Assembly (NCBI RefSeq): GCF_011044495.1
Contig: NZ_CP049143.1
Span: 2,232,001-2,296,000 of the forward strand
Source of the DNA: Roseimicrobium sp. ORNL1
Lineage (GTDB): Bacteria; Verrucomicrobiota; Verrucomicrobiia; Verrucomicrobiales; Verrucomicrobiaceae
DNA length: 64,000 nucleotides
Direction of reading: 5' to 3'
Part shown: one piece after another, positions 43,761 to 51,637 of the stretch
Numbering within the stretch: the first letter of the stretch is position 1
Layout: every line of letters begins with the position of its first letter
Notes under the pieces: model-generated
What the model saw: only the letters and a program-made list of their open reading frames with translations
Told to the model about the DNA's origin: nothing
The model's database searches: none
Translations under genes and position numbers: made by a program

Positions 43761-44690
43761 ATGAGTCACCCACGCTCCCGATTCCGCCGGATTCTCGGCT
43801 GGTGCCTGCGCATCATCTTGCTGCTGGTGCTCCTCGTGGGGACCATCGCGGGCGTGGCGTGGTGGTATTTCCATCCGGCGATCACGGAGACTCGTGGCGT
43901 TGTATACACCCAACGGAATGGCCAGGACCTCACGCTGGATGTCTATCGACCCGCTCACCAGAATGGCGCGACGGTGCTCATCATGGTGAGTGGAAGTTGG
44001 AAGTCGAATCCGAAGGGCTTCCAACCGTGGATGGTCTCCTCTCTCCTGCGCAAAGGATTGACCGTGGTGACGGTGTCGCACCTTTCCCAACCGAAGGCCA
44101 GTGTCATGGAAATCGTGGCGGATGTGCAGCGCGCCACACGCTATGTGCGGCATCATGCTGCTGAGTACGGCATCAAACCGGACCGATTCGGCGTGGTGGG
44201 CGGCAGCTCAGGTGGTCACTTGGCGTTGATGCTCGCTACCTGCGGTGGCCCCGGTGACGCCGCCGCGACGGATCCCGTGGAGCGCGAGTCTGCCGCCGTG
44301 CAGGCCGCGGCGGTCTTCTTTCCCGTCACCGACTTGCTGAACCTCGGTCCCTCCACGGAAAACGCCGGTGACAACGGCCCGCCCAAGAGCTTCCGCAACG
44401 CTTTTGGTCCAGATGCCATGAACCCGCCAAGCTGGCAGGTGATTGGCCGGTCCATTTCACCCATCTACCACATCACCGCCGCGCTCCCGCCCATCCGCAT
44501 CGCGCATGGGGATGCGGATACCCTGGTGCCACTCGATCAATCCATCCGGTTCCAGGCGAAGGCGGCCGAGCTGGGGCACAAGGTCCTGCTGGAGGTGAAG
44601 CCCGGGCAGAAACACGGCTGGCTCACCATGCTGTGGGATGCGCACGTGTTCGCCGGGTGGTTTGTGGAGGTGCTGGGGAGGAGTGAGTGA
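43761..44690 (+). CDS. Alpha/beta hydrolase (BD-FAE/esterase-lipase type) with N-terminal membrane anchor
   Basis: 309 residues. One membrane helix (CLRIILLLVLLVGTIAGVAW) anchors it. The enzyme part: LTLDVYRPAHQNGATVLIMV, FGVVGGSSGGHLALMLATCG with the G-G-S-S-G-G-H nucleophile elbow, RIAHGDADTLVPLDQSIRFQ for the acid and VKPGQKHGWLTMLW for the His. This order fits feruloyl-esterase-like and carboxylesterase families acting outside or at the membrane. Confidence 0.85.
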   Translation: MSHPRSRFRRILGWCLRIILLLVLLVGTIAGVAWWYFHPAITETRGVVYTQRNGQDLTLDVYRPAHQNGATVLIMVSGSWKSNPKGFQPWMVSSLLRKGLTVVTVSHLSQPKASVMEIVADVQRATRYVRHHAAEYGIKPDRFGVVGGSSGGHLALMLATCGGPGDAAATDPVERESAAVQAAAVFFPVTDLLNLGPSTENAGDNGPPKSFRNAFGPDAMNPPSWQVIGRSISPIYHITAALPPIRIAHGDADTLVPLDQSIRFQAKAAELGHKVLLEVKPGQKHGWLTMLWDAHVFAGWFVEVLGRSE

Positions 44691-44798
44691 GTTTTCAGTG
44701 GCCAGGTTTAAGTTTTCAGAGAGAGAAGACCGCAGACGTGGTTATATCCACTGCTCCAAGCCCCGATCTGAAAACTTAAATCTGAATACTGCCCACTT
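44691..44798. repeat. Inverted-repeat element 3 (about 25-bp arms)
   Basis: GGTTTAAGTTTTCAGA (44705-44720) and TCTGAAAACTTAAATC (44767-44782) are near reverse complements. Flanking AGTGG ... and CCCACT extend the symmetry outward. The 46-base centre is not coding. It fills the whole gap before the polyamine operon. Confidence 0.7.
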
Positions 44799-44804
44799 CT
44801 TTTA

Positions 44805-45911
44805 ATGAGCGGATTCCTGGTCTTCGACAACGTCCACAAACACTTCGGGACCACCCATGCGGTGGACGGCGTGACGCTCGAAATTGCGAAGGGAGAGACG
44901 TTTTCGCTGCTGGGGCCGAGCGGGTGTGGGAAGACGACGTTGCTGCGGCTGGCGGCGGGATTTGAGCGGCCCGATGAAGGGCGCATCCTGCTCGATGGTG
45001 AGGACATCACGCACCTGCCGCCGGAGCGCCGGCCGGTGAATACGGTGTTCCAAAACTACGCGCTCTTCCCGCATCTCAGCGTGTGGGAGAACGTGGCCTT
45101 CGGGCTGCGCATCGCGAAGCGCAGTCGTGCGGACATCGCCCGCGAGGTGGAGGCCATGCTCACGCTCACGCGACTGAATGAACACGCGAGGAAGCGGCCC
45201 GCGCAACTCAGCGGCGGGCAGAAGCAGCGCGTGGCCATCGCGCGGGCGCTGGTGAATCGACCGCGTGTCCTGCTGTTGGATGAACCACTCGCCGCGCTGG
45301 ACCTGAAACTGCGCCAGCACATGCTGGAGGAGCTGAAGCGCCTGCATGAGGAGGTGGGCATCACCTTCATCTATGTCACGCATGATCAGGAGGAGGCGCT
45401 GGGCGTGAGTGATCGCATCGCCGTGATGCAACAGGGACGCCTCGCACAGGTGGGTACGCCTGCGGAGTTGTATGAGCGCCCGCAGGGCAGATTTGTGGCA
45501 TCGTTCTTGGGAGATGCGAGCTTCCTGCCCGGTGTGGTGCAGTCCGTGGAAGAGGGCCTGCACGTGGTACGGGTGGAAGGTGTGGGGGAGTTTCGTTTGG
45601 CAAATACGAAGACGCTTCCCGCAGGTGCGCCGGTGGATGTGAGCCTGCGGCCCGAGCGTGTGAGCCTGAGCCTGGAGCGCCCGAAGGAGAATGGTGCCTC
45701 TACGACATTCCCCGCGACCGTGACCGAGAGCACGTATCTTGGCAGCTCTGCAAAGGTGAAGGCGATGGCGGCGGGTCATCGCATCAGCATCGAGGTCACG
45801 TATGATGAAGTGGGCGGTGCGCTCTCCGGTCTGGCGAAGGGCACGCCCGTGTGGCTGGAGGTGCGGCATGCAGATGCGTTGCTGCTGGAAGGGGAGGCGC
45901 GCGCGTCATGA
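44805..45911 (+). CDS. potA: Polyamine-type ABC transporter ATPase
   Basis: 368 residues. Walker A at about 37-44 (GPSGCGKT), RPVNTVFQNYALFPHLSVWE for the Q-loop, QLSGGQKQRVAIARAL signature, LLLDEPLAALD Walker B, and YVTHDQEE for the H-loop. The C-terminal TOBE domain (VSLRPERVSLSLERP) is typical of PotA and related importers. First gene of a four-gene operon whose stop overlaps the start of the next (ATGA). Confidence 0.92.
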   Translation: MSGFLVFDNVHKHFGTTHAVDGVTLEIAKGETFSLLGPSGCGKTTLLRLAAGFERPDEGRILLDGEDITHLPPERRPVNTVFQNYALFPHLSVWENVAFGLRIAKRSRADIAREVEAMLTLTRLNEHARKRPAQLSGGQKQRVAIARALVNRPRVLLLDEPLAALDLKLRQHMLEELKRLHEEVGITFIYVTHDQEEALGVSDRIAVMQQGRLAQVGTPAELYERPQGRFVASFLGDASFLPGVVQSVEEGLHVVRVEGVGEFRLANTKTLPAGAPVDVSLRPERVSLSLERPKENGASTTFPATVTESTYLGSSAKVKAMAAGHRISIEVTYDEVGGALSGLAKGTPVWLEVRHADALLLEGEARAS

Positions 45912-46813
45912 GCAAGGCTTCCGCCAAATCCCAAAGCAGGGCAGGGGAGCTTCTCCTCACGCTGCCGTCCTTCGGCTGGATGCTGGTGTGCTTTTTCATA
46001 CCGGCGCTCATCGTGTTGTACCTCTCCTTCAAGCCGGCGGACTCGCTGGGCGGAGTGGGCGAAGGTTGGACGCTGGATCATTGGCGCGCGGTGGGAGAGG
46101 AGCAGTACCGGCCCATCCTGTGGCGCACACTGTGGCTCAGCACGGCGACCTCCTGCATCTGCGTGCTGCTTGCAGTGCCGTGCTCGCTGGTGCTCGCGCG
46201 ACTGCAGGGCGCGTGGCGGCATGTGCTGCTGTTGCTGGTGGTCATCCCGTTCTGGACGAACTTCCTCATCCGCATCTTCGCGTGGAAATCGCTGCTGCAT
46301 CCGGAAGGATTTCTCAGCAATCTACTTCGCTCCGCGGGACTCTTGGGTGAGGACTCACAACTCCTCTACAACAGCGGCGCGGTGCTGCTCGTGATGGTGT
46401 ACACCCAGCTTCCCTTCGCCATTCTGCCACTCTATGCGGCGGCGGAGAAGTTTGATTTCGGCCTGCTGGAGGCCGCACGTGATCTCGGCGCGAGTGCCAC
46501 GCGGGCCATCTGGTCCGTGTTTGTGCCGGGCGTGAGTCGCGGCATCGCCACGGCGTTCCTCGCGACCTTCGTCTGTACGTTGGGCATGTATGTCGTGCCT
46601 GACATCGTCGGTGGAACAGACACGGAAATGCTGGGCAATCGCATCGCCCAACGCGTACGCACAGATCGCAATCTGCCGCTGGCCGCCGCACTCTCGGGAG
46701 CGATGCTGGGCATGGTGGCGCTGATGTTCCTGGCGCAGGCGCTGGTGAAAAGGCTTTTCGCAGCGCCGGAGGTGGACAGCGGGTATCTCCCAAAAAGCCA
46801 GAATGCAAAATGA
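45908..46813 (+). CDS. potB: Polyamine-type ABC transporter permease, PotB
   Basis: 301 residues with six membrane segments (FGWMLVCFFIPALIVLYLSF near the start). Marks include LVLARLQGAWRHVLLLLVVI, PFWTNFLIRIFAWKSLLHPE, TQLPFAILPLYAAAEKFDFG LLEAARDLGAS, which is the EAA loop that contacts the ATPase, and GTDTEMLGNRIAQR. The start overlaps potA. A long inverted repeat begins over its stop. Confidence 0.92.
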   Translation: MSKASAKSQSRAGELLLTLPSFGWMLVCFFIPALIVLYLSFKPADSLGGVGEGWTLDHWRAVGEEQYRPILWRTLWLSTATSCICVLLAVPCSLVLARLQGAWRHVLLLLVVIPFWTNFLIRIFAWKSLLHPEGFLSNLLRSAGLLGEDSQLLYNSGAVLLVMVYTQLPFAILPLYAAAEKFDFGLLEAARDLGASATRAIWSVFVPGVSRGIATAFLATFVCTLGMYVVPDIVGGTDTEMLGNRIAQRVRTDRNLPLAAALSGAMLGMVALMFLAQALVKRLFAAPEVDSGYLPKSQNAK

Positions 46814-46896
46814 GAAATGAAAGGTGAAAAATGCAAAGTGACGGAAGCGCATCTCATCAATTTGCACTTTTCATTTTTCACTTCTCATTTTGCATT
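46802..46896. repeat. Inverted-repeat element 4 inside the pot operon
   Basis: Left arm AATGCAAAATGAGAAATGAA AGGTGAAAAATGCAAAGTG (46802-46840) and right arm CACTTTTCATTTTTCACTTC TCATTTTGCATT (46865-46896) pair over their length with one 7-base gap. The loop is 24 bases. It overlaps the potB stop and lies 39 bases before potC. It is made of short A/T/G words unlike the surrounding GC-rich genes. Confidence 0.85.
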
Positions 46897-46934
46897 GGTT
46901 CCCTCGGCGTAACCACCATGACTCCGCACTGTCC

Positions 46935-47729
46935 ATGAAACGCAGCATCATTCCCGGAGCGATCCTGGCGTTCGTGCTGGCCTTTTTCTATGCGCCAATT
47001 CTGGTGCTGGTGGTGAACTCGTTCAATGCCTCACGTTTCGGCGGCGAGTGGAAGGGCTTTACCTGGGCCTGGTACCAGAAGCTCATGGAGGGTCGCGATG
47101 CGCGAGAAATCTGGAGCGCGCTCACGACTTCGTTGCAAATCGCCGTGCTCGCCGCGCTCGGGGCCATGGTGCTGGGCACGCTGGCGGCGCTGGCGCTGCA
47201 CTGGTTTCGCGGGAAGCTGCAACGTGCGCACGGTGTCCTGCTCACGGTCCCTCTGGTGATGCCGGACATCCTGATGGGAATTTCGCTTTTGCTCTTCTTT
47301 GTCGCGCTCGGCGTGGAGACGGGATTCTTCACCATCTGGGTCGCGCACGTCACCTTCTGCACCAGCTATGTCACCATGGTGGTGCTGGCACGGTTGCAGG
47401 ATTTCGACCACACCCTGCTGGATGCTGCCCGGGACCTCGGCGCCGGGCGCTGGCAGGTGGCGCGGTGGGTGCTGGTGCCGTTGCTATTTCCGGGCATTCT
47501 CGCGGGAGGGCTGCTGGCGTTCACACTTTCCATTGACGACTACGTCATCACGTTTTTTGTGCAGGGTGCTGGAACCACCACCCTGCCGCTTCGCATTTAC
47601 AGCATGATGAAAATCAGCCGGAACATGCCTGTCATCAACGCCCTCTCCACGCTATTGCTGGCGGTGACGTTCGTGGCTGTGGGTTTCAGTTTCTGGCTCG
47701 CGAGAAGAAACTCCAGCTCGGCGCGTTAA
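46935..47729 (+). CDS. potC: Polyamine-type ABC transporter permease, PotC
   Basis: 264 residues, six membrane segments (IIPGAILAFVLAFFYAPILV first). Marks: VNSFNASRFGGEWKGFTWAW YQKL, VPLVMPDILMGISLLLFFVA, LDAARDLGAGRWQVARWVLV for the EAA loop and LLAFTLSIDDYVITFFVQGA, the usual S-I-D-D-(Y/F)-V-I-T-F block of PotC. Separated from potB by the hairpin element. Confidence 0.92.
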   Translation: MKRSIIPGAILAFVLAFFYAPILVLVVNSFNASRFGGEWKGFTWAWYQKLMEGRDAREIWSALTTSLQIAVLAALGAMVLGTLAALALHWFRGKLQRAHGVLLTVPLVMPDILMGISLLLFFVALGVETGFFTIWVAHVTFCTSYVTMVVLARLQDFDHTLLDAARDLGAGRWQVARWVLVPLLFPGILAGGLLAFTLSIDDYVITFFVQGAGTTTLPLRIYSMMKISRNMPVINALSTLLLAVTFVAVGFSFWLARRNSSSAR

Positions 47730-47782
47730 AAACGATTGAATCATCATTGACTGACTTTCCGCATCACTCCACACGCACAGAA

Positions 47783-48826
47783 ATGAAACTCATGTCCCGA
47801 CTCAGAGTCCTCCTCGCCGCTGCTGTCACGTTCTGTGGCACTGCTGTTTCCACCTTCGCGGCGGAGACGCTGCACGTCTACAACTGGGCGGACTACGTGA
47901 GTCCTGACTTGGTGACGCGCTTTGAAAAGGAGAATGACTGCAAGGTGGTCATCGACACCTTCGATTCGAACGAGACGATGTTCGCCAAGATCAAGGCGGG
48001 TGGCACGGGGTATGACCTCATCTTTCCCACGAGCTACATGGTGAAGGTGATGGAGCAGGAGGGCATGCTGGCCGACATCGACAAGGCTCAGGTGCCGAAC
48101 CTCAAGAACGTGGACCCCGAGGCGCTCACGAAGGTGTATGACACCAAGATGGCACACAGCGTGCCCTACACGATGGGCTACGCCGTCTTCGCGTATCGCA
48201 AGGACAAGCTCAAGAACGTGGACTCTACGTGGGCGGTCTTCGCACGCACGGACCTGAAGAAGCGTGCGACGCTCTTTGATGACATGCGCGAGACCATCGG
48301 CGCGGCGCTGAAGCAACTCGGCTACAGCCTGAACACGCGTGATGAGAAGCAACTCGCCGAGGCACGTGACCTCGTGATCCAGTGGAAGAAGAACATCGCG
48401 AAGTTCGACAACGAGGGCTACAAGGCCGGACTGGACAGCGGGGAGTTCATCCTCGTGCAGGGCTACAGCGGTGACCTCTTCCAGGTGGCACAAGAAAATG
48501 AGAAGGTGGCCATCGCGATTCCCAAGGAAGGCGTGAGCATTGGCTGCGACCAGATGGTGATTCCCAAGAACGCGCCGCAGGCGAAGCTTGCGCACAAGTT
48601 CATCAATTTCCTGCTCGATGCGGACGTCTCCGCGGAGAACATGGAGTGGATGGGCTACCTCTGCCCGAACAAGGAAGGCCTGAAGAAGGTGAGCGAGGAC
48701 TTCCTGAAGAATCCAGCGGTGAACATCCCCGATGCGATCAAGGCGAAGAGTGAAGTGCTGGAAGAACTCGGTCCGGATCTCGCGAAGTACACGAAGGTGT
48801 GGGACGAGATCAAGGCGGCGAAGTAG
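47783..48826 (+). CDS. potD: Polyamine-binding protein, PotD/PotF type
   Basis: 347 residues from ATG at 47783, Sec signal (RVLLAAAVTFCGTAVSTFAA). Marks: LHVYNWADYVSPDLVTRFEK, DTFDSNETMFAKIKAGGTGY DLIFPTSYMV, MGYAVFAYRKDKL, GVSIGCDQMVIPKNAPQAKL AHKFINFLLD, all typical of PotD. It delivers spermidine or putrescine to PotABC. Last gene of the operon, followed by a terminator. Confidence 0.93.
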   Translation: MKLMSRLRVLLAAAVTFCGTAVSTFAAETLHVYNWADYVSPDLVTRFEKENDCKVVIDTFDSNETMFAKIKAGGTGYDLIFPTSYMVKVMEQEGMLADIDKAQVPNLKNVDPEALTKVYDTKMAHSVPYTMGYAVFAYRKDKLKNVDSTWAVFARTDLKKRATLFDDMRETIGAALKQLGYSLNTRDEKQLAEARDLVIQWKKNIAKFDNEGYKAGLDSGEFILVQGYSGDLFQVAQENEKVAIAIPKEGVSIGCDQMVIPKNAPQAKLAHKFINFLLDADVSAENMEWMGYLCPNKEGLKKVSEDFLKNPAVNIPDAIKAKSEVLEELGPDLAKYTKVWDEIKAAK

Positions 48827-48844
48827 GGGGCGCACACCCCGTTC

Positions 48845-48879
48845 GCGAGCTGCATGGTGCAGCTCGCTGATTCTTTTTA
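48845..48879 (+). terminator. Rho-independent terminator of the pot operon
   Basis: GCGAGCTGCA and TGCAGCTCGC form a perfect 10-bp stem around TGG, followed by TGATTCTTTTTAA. It starts 18 bases after the potD stop. Confidence 0.92.
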
Positions 48880-48960
48880 AGAATCGAACCTGGTCATCTT
48901 GGGATGCGGCCCATCATCGAGGGGTGGATACACACAAATGATGCGGAGGCTCTGACGCGT

Positions 48961-49145
48961 AGCGTCCTTGGACTGCGTGCAGCCATGCTGCCGCTTTGAA
49001 GAGTCTGCAGCCTGCTGCAGCGATGGTGGCACCCGTTTTCAGTGTGACGCGTCCAGAAGAGCTTGGCGACTTCGTCGCGGTGGAGCGTGCAGCAGGCTGC
49101 ACTTTAGGAAAGCGGCAGCAGGGCTGCGCGCCGTCCAAGGCCCTC
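48961..49145. repeat. Inverted-repeat element 5 (about 60-bp arms)
   Basis: Left arm starts AGCGTCCTTGGACTGCGTGC and continues through CTGCCGCTTTG to GCAGCCTGCTGCAG; right arm (about 49085-49145) is its reverse complement with several changes (GTGCAGCAGGCTGC, AAAGCGGCAGCAGGGCTGCG, CGTCCAAGG). The centre (about 60 bases) is non-coding. TTGGACTGCG ... CCGCTTTG links it to elements 2 and 7. It fills the gap between the terminator and the DUF2071 gene. Confidence 0.8.
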
Positions 49146-49205
49146 GGCACCGCTTCTATATTCTTAACCTGACGTTCATGCGCAAAGCGGGAGCCCGCAC
49201 TCCTT

Positions 49206-49955
49206 TCACTTCAGTGGAAAGATAAGCACATCCACGCCCGGTGAACCGGCGATGTGATCCGGCGCACGGTCCGGCTCCTTGAAGCCATTCAAGGCGAGCA
49301 CGCGGGTGTCCCACTTGTCCACGCGCACGGGGACCATGGGGTAGGGTTTGTGATGCACCTGGCCGGAGCGGATGCCGCGTGGGGTGGAGGCGAAGAGGTA
49401 ATACCGCTCCAGCAGGAAGAACTCCAACGTGCCGGGCTCCGCGAAGGTGGGCTCGCGGCCTTCGGTTTCGAGGTGGTAGTGAAAATCGGATGCCTCGGGC
49501 GCGCCGCGACGGTGCTTGCTGTAGGCCACGGAAGACGGCAGCGTGATGGGCGCGGACATGCGCGCATGCTGGTACGGCAGATGGAAGAACGTGCGCGCGG
49601 TCCACACGGCCAGCGGCTGGTTGCAGTCCAGCGAGTAGAACCACACGCCGGGTCTGCCGTGCTCGTCATGCACATAGGTGCGCACATTCAGCTCCAGGAA
49701 ATTGCTGATCCATGGTGCGGTTGGCAGGAAGCGCGGGCGGATGTTCCGCATGAAGAAGGGCACGATGCCGAGCCAGGCTGCGCCATCATGCGTGTCTACC
49801 GTGAGTCCGGGTGGCAGGGTCTTCTGGATTTCCGCCGGGTCCCACTGCCAGTGCAGGAAGAGCAGGTGCGTCCAGCTCTGGTACATCACTGGCGAACGGC
49901 CCGGATGCTCGCGGGCTGCGAGACGCTGGGTGAGGTCCGGGAGGGTGATGGGCAT
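49206..49955 (-). CDS. DUF2071 (YqjF-like) protein
   Basis: 249 residues. Marks: MYQSWTHLLFLHWQWDPAEI QKTLPPGLTVDTHDGAAWLG, VPFFMRNIRPRFLP, FLELNVRTYVHDEHGRPGVW FYSLDCNQPLAVWTARTFFH LPYQHARM, and EFFLLERYYLFASTPRGIRS near the end, all of the YqjF/DUF2071 family (acetoacetate decarboxylase-like fold). The biochemical role is not known. Confidence 0.88.
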   Translation of the reverse strand: MPITLPDLTQRLAAREHPGRSPVMYQSWTHLLFLHWQWDPAEIQKTLPPGLTVDTHDGAAWLGIVPFFMRNIRPRFLPTAPWISNFLELNVRTYVHDEHGRPGVWFYSLDCNQPLAVWTARTFFHLPYQHARMSAPITLPSSVAYSKHRRGAPEASDFHYHLETEGREPTFAEPGTLEFFLLERYYLFASTPRGIRSGQVHHKPYPMVPVRVDKWDTRVLALNGFKEPDRAPDHIAGSPGVDVLIFPLK

Positions 49956-50031
49956 GGCGCGGGAAAGTTACGCCATGCTGTACACGCAATGGGTGAGCAC
50001 GCAGGTGAAAATCACCCGGCGCTGTCAGGCA

Positions 50032-50147
50032 GGAGGTTAGGCGTCTCGCCTGACGATGGTGGTTGGGCCTCCGGCCTGACCATACAATGCAATTGCTGGT
50101 CAGGCGAGACGCCTAACTTCCACTGTCAGGCGAGACGCCTAACCTCC
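50032..50147. repeat. Cluster of dispersed small hairpins (GTTAGGCGTC...GCCTGAC family)
   Basis: Four units: 50032-50054, a GGGCCTCCGGCCTGAC variant at 50061-50081, and inverted units at 50098-50117 and 50125-50147. Each unit folds (GTTAGGC with GCCTGAC, one G-T pair), and units in opposite orientation can pair with each other over about 20 bases. Same family at 58143-58191 and 62736-63008. Confidence 0.85.
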
Positions 50148-50164
50148 TTGGTGAGCGGCGCACT

Positions 50165-50380
50165 TCATGCCGAGCGAAGGTGCTTGGAAATACGCCAGCC
50201 GTAGTAGCCACCGAATGCCAGGGCCATCATCAAACCCGGCAGGACTGAAGGTAAGCCTGGTTTCATGTTGTCCCACGGCGGGAAGAGCGTGATCGAGGCG
50301 GGTACGGTCAAGAAGGCGACCGCGCCAGTCAGCACACACGCGACTACCACCCCAGCCAGATATGACAGGAAGGTTCTCAT
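50165..50380 (-). CDS. Small membrane protein
   Basis: 71 residues from ATG with two membrane helices (FLSYLAGVVVACVLTGAVAF and LPSVLPGLMMALAFGGYYGW) and a short basic tail (RISKHLRSA). It lies 21 bases after nadA on the same strand direction of reading and might be its operon partner. No family recognised. Confidence 0.6.
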   Translation of the reverse strand: MRTFLSYLAGVVVACVLTGAVAFLTVPASITLFPPWDNMKPGLPSVLPGLMMALAFGGYYGWRISKHLRSA

Positions 50381-50401
50381 CGGTAGTCGCAGTCGGTTGT
50401 T

Positions 50402-51343
50402 CTACTTACTCAGCTCCAGCATCCGCAGAATCGGCTTCTCAGCCTTTTTTCGCACGTCTTCGGGCATGGTCACTTGAGGACGCAGATCCTTGAGGCAGTC
50501 GTGCAGCTTCTGAAGGGTGTTCATCTTCATGTAGCGGCAGTCGGCACAGCGGCAGTGGCCGGTGGGACCTTCAATGAAGGTCTTGTCCGGCACTTCGCGG
50601 CGCAGGCGGTGAAGCATGCCGCTCTCAGTCACGATGATGAAGCTCTTCGCGGGATTGTCGCGGCAGTAGTGCACCATCTTCTCCGTGCTGCAGACTTCAT
50701 CGGCCAGCATGCGGACGGCGTAGGTGCACTCGGGGTGGGCGACGACCTTGGCATCGGGATATTCTTCCTTGATGCCGTTGATGCTGTCGCGGGTGAATTC
50801 CACGTGCACGTAGCAGGCACCTTTCCAGAGGTCCATCTTGCGACCGGTCTGTTCCATGACCCACGAGCCGAGGTTCTGGTCCGGCACGAAGAGGATGGGG
50901 CGGTCCTTCGGCGCGGCTTCCACAATTTTCACCGCGTTGCCGCTGGTGCAGATGCAATCGCTGAGGGCCTTCACGCCACCGCTGCAGTTGATGTAGGCGA
51001 TCACGTAGTAGTTCTTCTCCGCGTTCACCTTCAGGAACTGCTCAAGCTGCGGGGCGGGGCAGCTCTGCTCCAGCGAGCAGCCGGCGTTCGCATCCGGCAG
51101 GACCACGATCTTGTTCGGGTTCACGATCTTCGCCGTCTCGGCCATGAAGTGCACACCGCAGAAGGCGATGACGTCCGCGTCTGTTTCTTTCGCCTTGTAC
51201 GAGAGGCCAAGGGAATCTCCCACGAAGTCGGCGAGTTCCTGAATCTCACGCGACTGATAATTGTGCGCGAGAATCACAGCGTTCCGTTCCTTCTTCAGAC
51301 GAAGAATTTCATCGGCCAGACTTGGGGCGGCTATAGCAACCAT
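50402..51343 (-). CDS. nadA: Quinolinate synthase NadA
   Basis: 313 residues from ATG at 51343. It condenses iminoaspartate with dihydroxyacetone phosphate to quinolinate for NAD. Marks: AVILAHNYQSREIQELADFV GDSLGLS, DVIAFCGVHFMAETAKIVNP, LPDANAGCSLEQSCPA, YINCSGGVKALSDCICTSGN A, and GPTGHCRCADCRYMKMNTLQ. Cysteines in these blocks (CGVHF, CSGG, CRCADC) hold the [4Fe-4S] cluster. No nadB or nadC in the window. Confidence 0.96.
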   Translation of the reverse strand: MVAIAAPSLADEILRLKKERNAVILAHNYQSREIQELADFVGDSLGLSYKAKETDADVIAFCGVHFMAETAKIVNPNKIVVLPDANAGCSLEQSCPAPQLEQFLKVNAEKNYYVIAYINCSGGVKALSDCICTSGNAVKIVEAAPKDRPILFVPDQNLGSWVMEQTGRKMDLWKGACYVHVEFTRDSINGIKEEYPDAKVVAHPECTYAVRMLADEVCSTEKMVHYCRDNPAKSFIIVTESGMLHRLRREVPDKTFIEGPTGHCRCADCRYMKMNTLQKLHDCLKDLRPQVTMPEDVRKKAEKPILRMLELSK

Positions 51344-51462
51344 GCTCAATATTGCTACGTCAGCGACGTTCCGCAAGTGCGCAGGTGGATGAGTTTTTTC
51401 AGAGTGGGTGAGGCAATGATGAACGAGTGGTGAGCAAAGCGCAGTGAGCGAGCAGCGCTGGC

Positions 51463-51530
51463 GCTGGGTGTGGCGGGCTGCGTGGGATTCAGCGCAGAGA
51501 CACAGGGACGCAGAGGAACTTCGGAGACTG
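51463..51530. repeat. Word-like repeat upstream of nadA, inverted copy at 58043-58102
   Basis: GCTGGGTGTGGCGGGCTGCG ... GCAGAGACACAGGGACGCAG AGGAACTTCGGAGACTG. The reverse complement with a few indels lies inside the inverted-repeat element at 58 kb (CAGTCTCCGAAGTTCCTCTG, TGTCTCTGCG, ATCCCACGCAG, CCACACCCAGC). Here it fills the nadA-bactofilin spacer. Confidence 0.75.
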
Positions 51531-51637
51531 ATACTGAAAACGGAAGAGCGGGAAGCAGGATGACTGCGCGGCGTCACCCTGCTCACTGATTCGGCTGGAG
51601 AGAGCCAAAGCTACTTTGCTGGCGCATCGTGCCAGGG

